DNA of 64,000 bases. It comes from Allobosea sp. 67-29. Its GTDB lineage: Bacteria; Pseudomonadota; Alphaproteobacteria; Rhizobiales; Beijerinckiaceae. The position numbers and the translations under genes are program-made. The stretch spans positions 1 to 64,000 of the forward strand of contig NZ_MKSQ01000014.1 of NCBI RefSeq assembly GCF_001898115.1, given 5' to 3'. Under the pieces are notes generated by a model. It had not been told where the DNA came from. It saw only the letters and a list, made by a program, of their open reading frames with translations, and searched no databases. Shown here one piece after another: positions 7,440-15,161 of this stretch (within the stretch, counting starts at the first letter, position 1; each line of letters begins with the position of its first letter).

Positions 7440-8698
7440 AGCTCTCCCGTCATCAGTGCCGCGACCTCGTCGGCCTCCTCGGCCGTGCGCGGCAGGTAGT
7501 GTTCCACGATCTTGTAGCCGGCCTCCAGCGTATGGCCGGAGAGGTTGACGATCTGCTCGACCGTCAGCCCCATCTTGCGCAGATGGATGAAGCCGGAGCG
7601 GCGGCCGTCGCGCAGCTGCATGCCGGCGAGATGGCCCCAGCGCTCGGGGTCGACCGCGATCGCGCGCTTGCGGACGCGGGCGAACTTGATCGAGGCGAGC
7701 CAGTCGCTATAGGTCCGCAGCGTCGTCTCGTTGACGACGAGCGGCTGCCAGTTGAGCTTGGGGGCGGTAAGCGGCGGCGCGGCCGCCAGCCTGCGGGCGG
7801 CGAGCGGCGGCAGGCGCACGTCGATCCTGACGCCGCCCTCCAGCTCGAAGTCGCGGCCCTTCCGCTGGCTCTTGGACTGGGTGAAGACGAGCCGCGTGAC
7901 CGTTTCCTTGGTGAGCGGATCTGCCTTCTCGACCAGGTTATGCGTGCCCAGCGCCAGCACGTCGCTGATCCGCTGGACGCAGGCGAAGCCGAGCAGCAGA
8001 GCGGTGCCGATCGAGGGGCAACGCAGGAACCGCTCCTGCCCCTGGTAGGAACCGGGCGGCGGCTCGACCCGGCCATCGGCGACCGCGACCAGGTGGCGGA
8101 TATCCTCGAAGCTGTAGTAGCGCGGCCGGCGCTTCCCGGAGGCGAGCTTCTGCTTGGCGAAAGGGTTCTCCCGGATCTCGACATGCTCGCCGGCGATGCC
8201 GAAGGCGAACAGCACGCGCCCGACCTTGCAATAGCTCGCCGCCCCGCCGGGCGCGCGGCGCTTCACCGGATCGAGCCAGCGCCGCACGCGCGCCGGCGTG
8301 ATGCCGTTCGCGACCTCGTCGCCGAACTCGGCCTCGATCACCTTGAGCGCGTAGCGGAACTGCTGCTGGGTGCGCTCGCGCAGGCCGCGCCAGTGGTCGG
8401 AACCCAGCCCGTCCTCGCCGTTGCGCCAGATATTCGCGAGCTGGCTGACGGTGAGCGGGCCGCTGCGGGCGCGCCGGCGCGGCGCGGCCGGGGCCGTGCC
8501 CTTCTTCGTCCAGGCCTCGACCTCGCGGTTGAGCCGCCGGGCCTCGCGCATCGCCACGTCCGGGTCCTTGCCGAGGGACTGGCCCTTGAACTGCGGGCGC
8601 AGCTTCTTCTCCGGCTTCCAGTGCCAGACGCCCCATTCGTTCTGATGCAGGCGCGCGATATCCTGCGCCGCGCCGCGCGGCGTCGCCTTCCGCTTCAT
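7436..8698 (-). CDS. Tyrosine-type phage integrase
   Basis: This is a site-specific recombinase of 420 residues. An N-terminal arm-binding region is followed by a SAM-like core-binding domain (about 80-175) and the catalytic domain (about 190-410). Visible catalytic residues are Arg243 in QRISD, an Arg cluster 363-367 in LRDGRRSGF, His389 in LSGHT and the nucleophile Tyr401 in VEHYLP. GGAG lies 9 bases before the ATG at 8698. It should recombine the 11-bp att repeats. The canonical HxxR motif is poorly matched, but spacing and the C-terminal His/Tyr are normal for the family. Confidence 0.93.
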   Translation of the reverse strand: MKRKATPRGAAQDIARLHQNEWGVWHWKPEKKLRPQFKGQSLGKDPDVAMREARRLNREVEAWTKKGTAPAAPRRRARSGPLTVSQLANIWRNGEDGLGSDHWRGLRERTQQQFRYALKVIEAEFGDEVANGITPARVRRWLDPVKRRAPGGAASYCKVGRVLFAFGIAGEHVEIRENPFAKQKLASGKRRPRYYSFEDIRHLVAVADGRVEPPPGSYQGQERFLRCPSIGTALLLGFACVQRISDVLALGTHNLVEKADPLTKETVTRLVFTQSKSQRKGRDFELEGGVRIDVRLPPLAARRLAAAPPLTAPKLNWQPLVVNETTLRTYSDWLASIKFARVRKRAIAVDPERWGHLAGMQLRDGRRSGFIHLRKMGLTVEQIVNLSGHTLEAGYKIVEHYLPRTAEEADEVAALMTGEL

Positions 8699-8757
8699 GA
8701 TCGGATCTCCGAGAGGGAAGCGCCCGCACTCAAGCGCGCGGGCGCGTCAAGGGCAAG

Positions 8758-9039
8758 CTACGGCCGGCCGCCCTGCACAACGGCGAGGCGGACGGGGGCG
8801 GCCATCGCCGCCGTCTCGCGCATCTCGAACCAGCGCAGCACGGCCTGGGTGTGCCAGCGCAGCTGCCGCTTGCTCCAGGGCAGCGGCCGCGGGAAGGGCA
8901 GCTTCTGGTCGCACTCCCATTCGGGCAGGCGCTCGCGCCGGATCGTGTACTCGGCCAGGCCGGCGCGGGCGGCGATGTCGGCCATGGTCCACCAGGGGGC
9001 GGACGGGTCGGCCAGGCGGCGGGCGGGAGCGCTGCTCAT
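8758..9039 (-). CDS. Excisionase-like or helix-turn-helix protein
   Basis: The 93-residue protein has WWTMADIAARAGLAEYTIRRE, a helix-turn-helix stretch like MerR/AlpA-type excisionases, followed by basic residues and Trp-rich LPWSKRQLRWH. It lies directly upstream of the integrase in the same operon, the usual place for a recombination directionality factor. The ATG at 9039 overlaps the stop of the upstream gene. Excisionase activity is inferred from context. Confidence 0.6.
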   Translation of the reverse strand: MSSAPARRLADPSAPWWTMADIAARAGLAEYTIRRERLPEWECDQKLPFPRPLPWSKRQLRWHTQAVLRWFEMRETAAMAAPVRLAVVQGGRP

Positions 9040-9212
9040 AGCGCCCTCGCCAGCACGAGCGCGGCGAAGGCCGCCAGGACCAGCGTGAAGCCGCTGCTGA
9101 TGGCCGCCTCCAGCCGCAGCCCGCTGCGGTAGTGCTCGCGGCCGGCGGCCATGGTCAGGAAGGCGAGGCCGCTCAGATACATCGCCATGGCGACATGGAA
9201 GGCGGTCATCAT
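9036..9212 (-). CDS. Small two-helix membrane protein
   Basis: This 58-residue protein has two predicted membrane segments (about 3-22 and 36-56) separated by GREHYRSGLRLE. ATG 9212 or 9209 overlaps the stop of the upstream gene, giving translational coupling. The function is unknown. Membrane association and its place in the lysogeny operon would allow a superinfection-exclusion role, but there is no direct evidence. Confidence 0.55.
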   Translation of the reverse strand: MMTAFHVAMAMYLSGLAFLTMAAGREHYRSGLRLEAAISSGFTLVLAAFAALVLARAL

Positions 9213-9538
9213 CGCAGCGCCTCCCGCTGCTGGTCCTGCCAGGCGTCGGCGAAGGGGCGCAGCCGCAAGGGCCGCTCCAGCTCGCGGTCGCCCGCCGGCG
9301 TCGTCATGATCCGCTCCCAGCCATGGTTGGGAATGCGGACGATCCATCCGGCCTTCTCGCATTCCTTGACGATCGGCTTGCCGAAGGTGCGGACGGGCAG
9401 GAACTTGCCATGCGCCTGCGCCATGACCAGCTCTCGCCGGTCGTTCTCGTAGAGCTTGCCGCTGCGCGCGGCGAGCAGGCAGTAGGACTGCGTCTTGGTG
9501 CGGCCCATCTCGGGCGTGCGGCGCTGGCCCCGGCTCAT
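9209..9538 (-). CDS. Hypothetical phage protein
   Basis: The 109-residue basic protein begins MSRGQRRTPEMGRTKTQSYCLL and has a compact central part (KFLPVRTFGKPIVKECEKAGWIVRIP). No family was recognised. Both ends overlap neighbouring genes by a few bases, so it belongs to the leftward integrase operon. Confidence 0.6.
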   Translation of the reverse strand: MSRGQRRTPEMGRTKTQSYCLLAARSGKLYENDRRELVMAQAHGKFLPVRTFGKPIVKECEKAGWIVRIPNHGWERIMTTPAGDRELERPLRLRPFADAWQDQQREALR

Positions 9539-9969
9539 CGCCCGTCCCCCTCGCGCCCATAGGCCAGGGGAATGTCGGCGATCGCCGTCTGCGGCTTGCG
9601 CCAGGAGCGGCGGCCGGCGCGCAGCGCGTTGTCGGCATCGCGATAGGCCGAGGCCAGCCGGCAGATCAGCGCCCAGCCGATCGCCAGCTTGACGGCCATG
9701 CCGCGCTCGAAGCGCATCGCCATGACCAGGTCGTAGAGCTGCGCGCCCCGGATGGCGCGGCGGTTGTTCCAGGCCTTGCGATGCCCGGCGCAGCAGAACT
9801 CCGCCCGGTCCTCGACGCTCTGGAAGGGCGTGTCGCATTCGAGGCAGCGGAACTGGTGCTTCGGGCGGGCGGCGACCGCAAGGCGGGCTGCGAGGCTGCG
9901 ACTAGACGCGGGGGCTGGAAAGGCCACCACGGCGCCTCCAACCGGAAACTCGATACGAGCGTGCTGCAT
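9535..9969 (-). CDS. Putative zinc-ribbon phage protein
   Basis: First gene of the leftward operon, 144 residues. A likely zinc site is formed by FRCLECDTPFQ and FCCAGHRKAWNNRRA (C-x2-C and C-C-x2-H), followed by a helical basic region resembling small DNA- or RNA-binding phage proteins. GAGGGAG lies upstream of ATG 9969. The operators at 10030-10063 sit just upstream, so this operon should be repressed in the lysogen. Confidence 0.65.
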   Translation of the reverse strand: MQHARIEFPVGGAVVAFPAPASSRSLAARLAVAARPKHQFRCLECDTPFQSVEDRAEFCCAGHRKAWNNRRAIRGAQLYDLVMAMRFERGMAVKLAIGWALICRLASAYRDADNALRAGRRSWRKPQTAIADIPLAYGREGDGR

Positions 9970-9982
9970 TCACATGCTCCCT

Positions 9983-10010
9983 CTCCACGCCGCTGCAAAT
10001 CAGCGGTTGG
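9983..10010. promoter_or_regulatory. Hairpin in the leader of the leftward operon
   Basis: CCGCTG-CAAAT-CAGCGG forms a perfect 6-bp stem within this stretch. It falls between the operators and the first leftward gene and contains the word GCAAATCAG also found in the 23-bp block at three other sites. Its role is unknown; an RNA hairpin in the leader is possible. Confidence 0.35.
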
Positions 10011-10029
10011 GAATTGGCTACCATGTGAA

Positions 10030-10063
10030 TGTGAAAGTTCAAACAGAAATATGAATGTTCATG
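10030..10063. promoter_or_regulatory. Repressor operators O1 and O2
   Basis: TGTGAAAGTTCAAA (10030-10043) and TATGAATGTTCATG (10050-10063) match the dyad TGTGAA-NN-TTCACA with one and three mismatches. Their centres are 20 bp apart, about two helical turns, which suits cooperative binding. They lie between the repressor gene and the leftward integrase operon. Confidence 0.65.
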
Positions 10064-10124
10064 TGATGCATCGCATCGCGTGGCCCGGATATTTTTCGCA
10101 GGCGCAGCGAAAGCGGTTGATAAT

Positions 10125-10817
10125 TCACGCCCCCTTCCGGCGCGGCTTGCGGATCGCCAGCTCGACCACGCCCTTGATGCCGACCGTGCCGTCGATCAGC
10201 TGCGGCACGCGGGCGTTGTCCTCCTTGCTGGCCCCAACCAGGAAGGGCGGATGGAACAGGCGGAACACCGTCCTGGTCTGTCCCGGCCGCTCGAAGTCAT
10301 AGAGCTGGGCGCAGACGATATCGCCCGCCTCGGGCTGGGCGTTCATGTCCACGATCACGACATCGCCGGGGAAGTAGCCCTCGTCCTCCAGGGCGCGCGT
10401 GCGCAGCGTCCAGGGCGCGACATGGACGCGCCCGGCAACCGCCGCCGTGACCAGTTTCGCCATCGGATCGCCGATCGGGGCGGTATAGGGCTCGCCTTCG
10501 TGCTCGGCGAAGCCTTGCGGCGGCACGCTCGGCGTCTGCTCGGCCAAGGCGGCGCGGCCGCGCCTGCCATGCGCCTCGGGCGGCGCGAGGATGCCTGTCG
10601 CCTGCTCGATCATCTCGATCGTGCGGGCCGACAGCGTGCCGTTGTAGCCCGCCTTGTTCCTGAACCTGGTCAAGGTGGAAGGGTCGCCCTCGAATAGCCG
10701 GGCGATCTCCGTCGGCGTCAGCTGACGCTCCCGCTCGACCGTCTCCAGATAGGCCAGTTGCGCGGCGCGCAGCTTCTCCTTGCGCGCCTTCTTCACTTGC
10801 TCGGCATGCGTCTGCAT
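10125..10817 (-). CDS. Phage repressor, HTH plus S24-like C-terminal domain
   Basis: The 230-residue protein has an N-terminal helix-turn-helix (about 33-55, LTPTEIARLFEGDPSTLTRF) and a C-terminal LexA/CI fold (about 110-225) with YFPGDVVIVDM and PEAGDIVCAQLYD. The usual S-M-x-P catalytic segment is A-L-E-D here, and the usual VKR lysine position reads VFR, so RecA-stimulated self-cleavage looks lost. The start at 10817 is preceded by GGAG; the frame is open further upstream. It faces the Cro-like gene and is flanked by operator dyads, the arrangement of a CI/Cro immunity region. Confidence 0.85.
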   Translation of the reverse strand: MQTHAEQVKKARKEKLRAAQLAYLETVERERQLTPTEIARLFEGDPSTLTRFRNKAGYNGTLSARTIEMIEQATGILAPPEAHGRRGRAALAEQTPSVPPQGFAEHEGEPYTAPIGDPMAKLVTAAVAGRVHVAPWTLRTRALEDEGYFPGDVVIVDMNAQPEAGDIVCAQLYDFERPGQTRTVFRLFHPPFLVGASKEDNARVPQLIDGTVGIKGVVELAIRKPRRKGA

Positions 10818-10876
10818 GGCCCGTCGCTCCGTGTGAAAGACGGGCGGACGCTGCGGCGCAGCAGGGCTGTGAGCAA

Positions 10877-10890
10877 TTTGAAACATCACA
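10877..10890. promoter_or_regulatory. Repressor operator O3
   Basis: TTTGAAACATCACA matches the TGTGAA-NN-TTCACA dyad with two mismatches. It lies upstream of the repressor start on the repressor-proximal side of the divergent control region, so it may mediate autoregulation. Confidence 0.45.
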
Positions 10891-10891
10891 C

Positions 10892-10934
10892 TTGACGCAA
10901 CCACGCAAATCAGATCGACGTGTGAAAGTTCACA
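10892..10934 (+). promoter_or_regulatory. Rightward early promoter block with operator O4
   Basis: The 23-bp block TTGACG-N7-GCAAATCAGA (10892-10914) is followed after 6 bp by the perfect operator TGTGAAAGTTCACA (10921-10934). TTGACG would be the -35; no good -10 hexamer is visible 17 bases on. The operator would overlap the start of transcription of the Cro-like gene and early region. Confidence 0.6.
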
Positions 10935-10951
10935 TGAGGATCGTAAATCAC

Positions 10952-11224
10952 ATGCCCGAACAGGAAGCGCAAGAGCTGGAGGGGCGGTTGTCCCGCCTTC
11001 GATTGCCGGTCGCGACGCTGGCGAAGCGCGCCAGCTGCGACCAGGCGACGATCAGCATGTACGTCAAGGGCCAGCGCCGCATGTCCGAGCGCATCGCGCG
11101 CGATGTGATGTCGGCGCTCGTCGCCGAGGAGCTTTCCGTCCTCACCCATCTCGCGCGGCTGCATCCGCAGGCCGCGATCGAGAGTGCTCGGGCCGTGTCG
11201 GTCCAGCCCCCTCGGGCGGCCTGA
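10952..11224 (+). CDS. Cro/CI-like helix-turn-helix protein
   Basis: The 90-residue protein has a central HTH (VATLAKRASCDQATISMYVK) typical of Cro/YdaS-like regulators. It is the first rightward gene opposite the repressor. The ATG at 10952 has GAGGA about 11 bases upstream; an ATG at 10934 overlaps the operator and is less likely. It probably opposes the repressor at the shared operators during lytic growth. The C-terminal half (HLARLHPQAAIESARAV) is helical. Confidence 0.75.
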   Translation: MPEQEAQELEGRLSRLRLPVATLAKRASCDQATISMYVKGQRRMSERIARDVMSALVAEELSVLTHLARLHPQAAIESARAVSVQPPRAA

Positions 11225-11317
11225 GCCCCGTTTCGTTCCCGTTGCGTCGCGTTCGACTGCCCGGCCGGTGCCCCAATCGCCGGCCGGGCCTTTCCTCACC
11301 TTTGCCGGAGCCTCGCG

Positions 11318-11626
11318 ATGGACAACCGCGTCACGCTCGAAATCCTGATCAAATACGCCGGCGGCCAGACGCGCATCGAGCTCGTGCGCTTCCAGCCCGG
11401 CGCGGTGCCGCATGGCTACATCCTCCAGGAGGAGCCCGACGCCAGCCTGGGCCGCACGCTGGTGCGCGACCAGGTCAAGCTGCTCAACGCGCTGCGCGAC
11501 CTCGCCAAGCCGAAATGGCTCAAGCTGCTGCACGACGCCGACAGCTCGGCGCGCGACCTGTTCGGCCCCGCGATTGCGCTGATGGAAGCGCCGGCCGCCG
11601 GCGTGGCGCAGGGGGCGGCGGCGTGA
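11318..11626 (+). CDS. Hypothetical phage protein
   Basis: This is a 102-residue soluble protein (MDNRVTLEILIKYAGGQTRIELV). No family was recognised. It starts the string of rightward early genes that overlap by a few bases; its stop overlaps the GTG start of the next gene. Confidence 0.6.
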   Translation: MDNRVTLEILIKYAGGQTRIELVRFQPGAVPHGYILQEEPDASLGRTLVRDQVKLLNALRDLAKPKWLKLLHDADSSARDLFGPAIALMEAPAAGVAQGAAA

Positions 11627-11913
11627 GCGGGAACACGCGCGGCGGCGTCGCTGTCAACCCGAAACTGGAGTGGAAGCGCTTCGACGCGCTGCCGGCAGCG
11701 ATCCGCCGCGTCTACGCCCTCGCGCCTTTCGACTATGCACTGTCTGCGGCCGAGCGCGGCTGGAAGGACTATCGGCGCGCCGGAAAGACGGTCGCGGAGT
11801 TCAAGGCGCGCGAGGTCGCCTGGATCTGCGCGCATCTGCAAAAGCAGGCCCGTAAGACCTATGGGCCGGATCACCCCGACGCGCAGCGCTCGCGCCTGGA
11901 GCGCCGGCCATGA
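11623..11913 (+). CDS. Hypothetical phage protein, paralogue A of a tandem pair
   Basis: The 96-residue protein starts at GTG 11623. From FDALPAAIRRVYALAPF to YGPDHPDAQRSRLE it aligns with the next gene product (FDAMPKELRRVHALAPF to YGPEHPDAQRSRLE), showing a local gene duplication. No known family was recognised. The shared C-terminal motif YGP-x-HPDAQRSRLE is nearly identical, also at DNA level, whereas the middle has diverged. Confidence 0.65.
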   Translation: MSGNTRGGVAVNPKLEWKRFDALPAAIRRVYALAPFDYALSAAERGWKDYRRAGKTVAEFKAREVAWICAHLQKQARKTYGPDHPDAQRSRLERRP

Positions 11914-12239
11914 GGAACGGTGCCTTCGGGGTCTATGAAGATCCGGTGCTGATGTTCCGCCGCTTCGACGCCATGCCGAAGGAGCTGCGCCGCGTCCATG
12001 CGCTCGCGCCGTTCCACATGCATATGGGCAAGGCGGCCAAGCGCCTCGATGTCTACCGCAGCGCCGGCGCGACCATCGAGAAGATGCGCACGGCCGAGAT
12101 CTTCCTCATGTGCAAGCTCCTCCAGGAGGAGGCCGCCCGCACTTACGGCCCGGAACATCCCGACGCGCAGCGCTCCCGCCTGGAAGGCCGGGCGCGGCGC
12201 GTCCTGCGCGGCTCTACGGCCGGGGGAGGGCGGGCATGA
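11910..12239 (+). CDS. Hypothetical phage protein, paralogue B of a tandem pair
   Basis: This 109-residue protein is homologous over about 80 residues to the preceding gene product. Its helical middle (MHMGKAAKRLDVYRSAGATIEKMRTAEIF) differs from paralogue A. It has an extra basic, Gly-rich C-terminus. The ATG overlaps the stop of paralogue A. Function is unknown; the pair lies just upstream of the primase-like gene. Confidence 0.65.
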   Translation: MRNGAFGVYEDPVLMFRRFDAMPKELRRVHALAPFHMHMGKAAKRLDVYRSAGATIEKMRTAEIFLMCKLLQEEAARTYGPEHPDAQRSRLEGRARRVLRGSTAGGGRA

Positions 12240-12559
12240 AGTGGGCCGCTCGCAAATCCCTTCTCGGCTACTGGACCATTGCCCTGCTTGCCGCCGACGA
12301 GGCGGAGCTCGGCGCGGCATCGGTCAACCAGTTCGGCCGCGTGCGCTTCTTCTCGAAGCGGCAGCCGAGCCCGTTGGGCGACTGGTTCCCGCCCTGGGAA
12401 GCCCTCAACGCGGCGGCGGATATCGCCCGGCAGTTCTGCCCGCCCGAGGCCGGGCGTTATGGCTGGCGCGGCTCGGCCCGGCGCGGCGAGCTCTGCGGGC
12501 AGATCGCAGCCGCGCTCAATGCCGCCGGCGTCTTTCCTGCGGAGGCGCGGGCGGCATGA
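12236..12559 (+). CDS. Hypothetical phage protein
   Basis: The 107-residue protein begins MKWAARKSLLGYWTIALLAADEAELG. It is rich in Trp and aromatic residues (DWFPPWEAL, YGWRGSARRGE). No family was recognised. Both ends overlap adjacent genes by 4 bp, so it is part of the early operon. Confidence 0.6.
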   Translation: MKWAARKSLLGYWTIALLAADEAELGAASVNQFGRVRFFSKRQPSPLGDWFPPWEALNAAADIARQFCPPEAGRYGWRGSARRGELCGQIAAALNAAGVFPAEARAA

Positions 12560-13635
12560 GCCATCCCGTCTCCATCGACGCGGTCAAGGCCAAGCTGAAC
12601 GATCGGCTCGACGATCTCATGGCGAAGCTCTGCCCCAACGCCGTCAAGGTCGGCAACGAGTGGGAGATGGGCTCGATCCGGGGCGAGCCGGGCCAGTCCT
12701 TCAAGATGAACCGTTCCGGCAAGAAGCTGGGGCTGGGCTACGACTTCGCCGAGGGGCGCTACTACGACATCCTCGACGTGGTCGCCGCCGCGAAGTTCGA
12801 CGGCGATATCGGAGACGCCATCGCCTGGGCGATCGCCCTTTTCAACCTCGGCCGGATGACGCCGGCCGAGATCCGCGAGCAGGAGGAGAAGGCCAAGCGC
12901 CAGCGCGCCGAGGCGGAGAAGGGCCAGGCCGAGGACGCCGAGGCGGTGCGGCGCAAGGCCAAGGGGCTCTATCTCGCCGGCGAGCCCTGGGAAGGCTCCC
13001 CGGTCGAGCGCTACCTGCTCGGCCGCCGGATCGACCTGAAACGCTTCGACCGCAGCCCGCGCGCCCTGCGCTGGCACGGCCGGGTCTGGAACCGCGAGGC
13101 CGGCGGCGTCGAGCTGCCGGCGATGCTGGCGCCGATCGTCGACGCCATCAGCGGCGAGCACCTGGGGACGCACCGCACCTGGCTCGACCTGCTGGCGGAC
13201 GGGCGCGTGACCAAGGCGGCGCTGCGCGAGCCCAAGATGAGCTGGGGGGCCTATCGCGGCGGCGTCATTCCGCTGCTGCGCGGGGAGTCCGGCAAGCCCT
13301 TGAAGCAGATGCCGGCGGACGAATGGGTCATCTGCGCCGAGGGCATCGAGAACGCGCTCTCGGCCGCGCTGATGCGGCCGCAGCGCCGGGCGATCGCCGC
13401 CGTCTCGCTCTCCAACCTGGCCGAGATCCGGCTGCCGCCGCAGCTCGGCGGGCTGTTCCTGGTCGCCGACAACGACACCAAGTCCGGCCCGCAGAAGCAG
13501 TTCGCGCGCGCCTGCGCGCGTCTCGAGGAGCGCGGCGTGCGCTTCCAGATCGTCCGCCCGCCCGAGGGCATCAAGGATTTCAACGACTGGCTGGCCGCCC
13601 TGGAACGCCAGGCCGAACAAGGGAGAGTGGCGTGA
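12556..13635 (+). CDS. Toprim-domain primase-like protein
   Basis: The 359-residue protein has a substrate-recognition N-terminal part with KLGLGYDFAEGRYYDILDVV, an alanine/charge-rich linker (about 105-135), and a C-terminal Toprim domain with Glu262 in CAEGIENAL and the Asp pair in VADND (about 305-307). This is the layout of DUF7146/Toprim_3 phage proteins that resemble DnaG without the zinc finger. It probably primes phage DNA synthesis together with the ATPase encoded at 15448-17580. No polymerase gene is present, so host polymerase is presumably recruited. Confidence 0.82.
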   Translation: MSHPVSIDAVKAKLNDRLDDLMAKLCPNAVKVGNEWEMGSIRGEPGQSFKMNRSGKKLGLGYDFAEGRYYDILDVVAAAKFDGDIGDAIAWAIALFNLGRMTPAEIREQEEKAKRQRAEAEKGQAEDAEAVRRKAKGLYLAGEPWEGSPVERYLLGRRIDLKRFDRSPRALRWHGRVWNREAGGVELPAMLAPIVDAISGEHLGTHRTWLDLLADGRVTKAALREPKMSWGAYRGGVIPLLRGESGKPLKQMPADEWVICAEGIENALSAALMRPQRRAIAAVSLSNLAEIRLPPQLGGLFLVADNDTKSGPQKQFARACARLEERGVRFQIVRPPEGIKDFNDWLAALERQAEQGRVA

Positions 13636-13868
13636 GCGAACGTCTCGATAAACGGCAGTACCTCTATGGCGAGCCGCGTCTGAGCAATGCGCAGGTGAAG
13701 GCGCTGCGCGAGCTTTCGAAGGGGCCGATCAATTGGACGGACCGCGTCAGATCAGCGACGCTCAAGGCTCTTCGCGGCAGTCTCATGGTCGATGTCAGCG
13801 GTGATGTCGCGGAGATCAGCCCTAGGGGCCGGAAGATCCTCGCGCTGATCGACGAGGCCGCAGCATGA
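13632..13868 (+). CDS. Small hypothetical protein, winged-helix-like
   Basis: The 78-residue protein starts at GTG 13632, overlapping the preceding stop. The pattern LSNAQVKALRELSKGPINWTDRVRSATLKAL followed by ISPRGRKIL resembles the small winged-helix-like proteins common in prophages. Function is not known. Confidence 0.55.
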   Translation: MSERLDKRQYLYGEPRLSNAQVKALRELSKGPINWTDRVRSATLKALRGSLMVDVSGDVAEISPRGRKILALIDEAAA

Positions 13869-14005
13869 CGCCGGCCCAGCGCAACGCCCTGCGCAATCCC
13901 TGCTTCGCGGCCGAGGAGACCACGGCGGCCGCCTTCGGGTGGCGCGAGAGCTTTCCCAACACGGACGTGACGGTTCGGCTGACGCTGAACGTTGGCATGG
14001 AGTGA
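13865..14005 (+). CDS. Very small ORF in the early operon
   Basis: A 46-codon frame starts MTPAQRNALRNPCFAAEE with an ATG overlapping the preceding stop and ends four bases before the next start. Tight packing suggests translation, but coding capacity alone cannot prove it. Confidence 0.4.
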   Translation: MTPAQRNALRNPCFAAEETTAAAFGWRESFPNTDVTVRLTLNVGME

Positions 14006-14008
14006 GCG

Positions 14009-14293
14009 GTGTTCTTCGGCGGCAAGCCTCTCTGGCATGTCAGCGTGGCCATCTGGTCGCGGCTGACGAACGCCCCGAAGCCGTGTCCCGTGTGGACCGA
14101 TCAGGACCGCTCCCGCGCCGACCGCATCGCCGAGCAGCTGCTCGCCGGCGTCGGCATCGCCGACCAGGCCCGCACGGACGATTACGGCATCGCCAGGCAC
14201 TACCGGCGCGCCACGACGCCGGACGAACAGGACGCCGTGTTCCGCTCGCCCAAGGGGCGTCTCGCGGCACTGCGACAAGCACGAGGCTATTGA
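14009..14293 (+). CDS. Hypothetical phage protein
   Basis: The 94-residue protein starts at GTG 14009 (FFGGKPLWHVSVAIWSR). It contains KPCPVWTDQDRSRADRIAEQLLAGVG, a pattern seen in small phage proteins of unknown function. It is followed after one base by the DUF5131 gene. Confidence 0.55.
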   Translation: MFFGGKPLWHVSVAIWSRLTNAPKPCPVWTDQDRSRADRIAEQLLAGVGIADQARTDDYGIARHYRRATTPDEQDAVFRSPKGRLAALRQARGY

Positions 14294-14294
14294 G

Positions 14295-15161
14295 ATGGGC
14301 GCGGATACCAAGATCGAGTGGGCGCACCACACCTTTAATCCGTGGATCGGCTGCACGCGGATCTCGCCGGCCTGCGACCATTGCTATGCCGCCGATTGGG
14401 CCAAGCGCTACGGCCAGGAGCATCTCTGGCAGGGCGAGCGCCGGCAGACCTCGGCGCAGACCCGGCATCAGCCCTTCAAGTGGAACCGCGAGGCGGCCGA
14501 GGCCGGCGAGCGGCGGCGGGTGTTCTGCGGCTCGCTGATGGACTTCGCCGACAACCAGGTTCCGGGCCGCTGGCGCGATGACGCCTGGCACTGCATCAGC
14601 ATGTGCCCCTGGCTCGACTGGATGCTGTTGTCGAAGCGGCCGCAGAACTATGCGCGCTTCCTGCCGGGGCCGGCGATCGGCGCGCCCGAGTGGGGCGATG
14701 GCTGGCCCAATGTCTGGCTCGGCACGACGATCGAGGACCGCAAGCGCCTGCCCAACCTGGAGCATCTGCGCGCCGTGCCGGCGGCGGTGCGCTTCCTCTC
14801 GATCGAGCCGTTGCTGGAGGATCTCGGCGAGCTCGACCTTACCGGCATCCACCTGGTCATCGTCGGTGGCGAGAGCGGGCCGGAGGCTCGTCCAATGCAC
14901 CCCGCCTGGGTGCGCTCGCTGCGCGACCAGTGCGCGGCCCAGGGCGTCGCCTTCTTCTTCAAGCAGTGGGGCGAGTGGGCTCCGCATACGGTAGATCTCG
15001 AAGACGAGGAAGGTTCGATCCGCACTACGCCTCGCGGCGGGGTGAACTGGCAGGCCGAACGGCCAGGCGGCTACTTCGGTGTGTTCCGCATCGGCAAGAA
15101 GCGCGCCGGCCGGCTCCTCGATGGCCGCACTCATGACGAGATGCCGAGGCCTGCCGCATGA
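14295..15161 (+). CDS. DUF5131 (phage Gp37/Gp68) family protein
   Basis: This 288-residue protein carries the family hallmark FNPWIGCTRISPACDHCYA, with Cys20, Cys27 and Cys30 forming a metal- or cluster-binding site reminiscent of radical SAM enzymes. RVFCGSLMDFAD, WLLLSKRP-like WMLLSKRPQN, NVWLGTTIEDR and FLSIEPLLEDLG follow; the last part IVGGESGPEARPMHPAWV is also typical. The family is widespread in phages and genomic islands and its biochemical role is unknown. The stop overlaps the next gene. Confidence 0.88.
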   Translation: MGADTKIEWAHHTFNPWIGCTRISPACDHCYAADWAKRYGQEHLWQGERRQTSAQTRHQPFKWNREAAEAGERRRVFCGSLMDFADNQVPGRWRDDAWHCISMCPWLDWMLLSKRPQNYARFLPGPAIGAPEWGDGWPNVWLGTTIEDRKRLPNLEHLRAVPAAVRFLSIEPLLEDLGELDLTGIHLVIVGGESGPEARPMHPAWVRSLRDQCAAQGVAFFFKQWGEWAPHTVDLEDEEGSIRTTPRGGVNWQAERPGGYFGVFRIGKKRAGRLLDGRTHDEMPRPAA

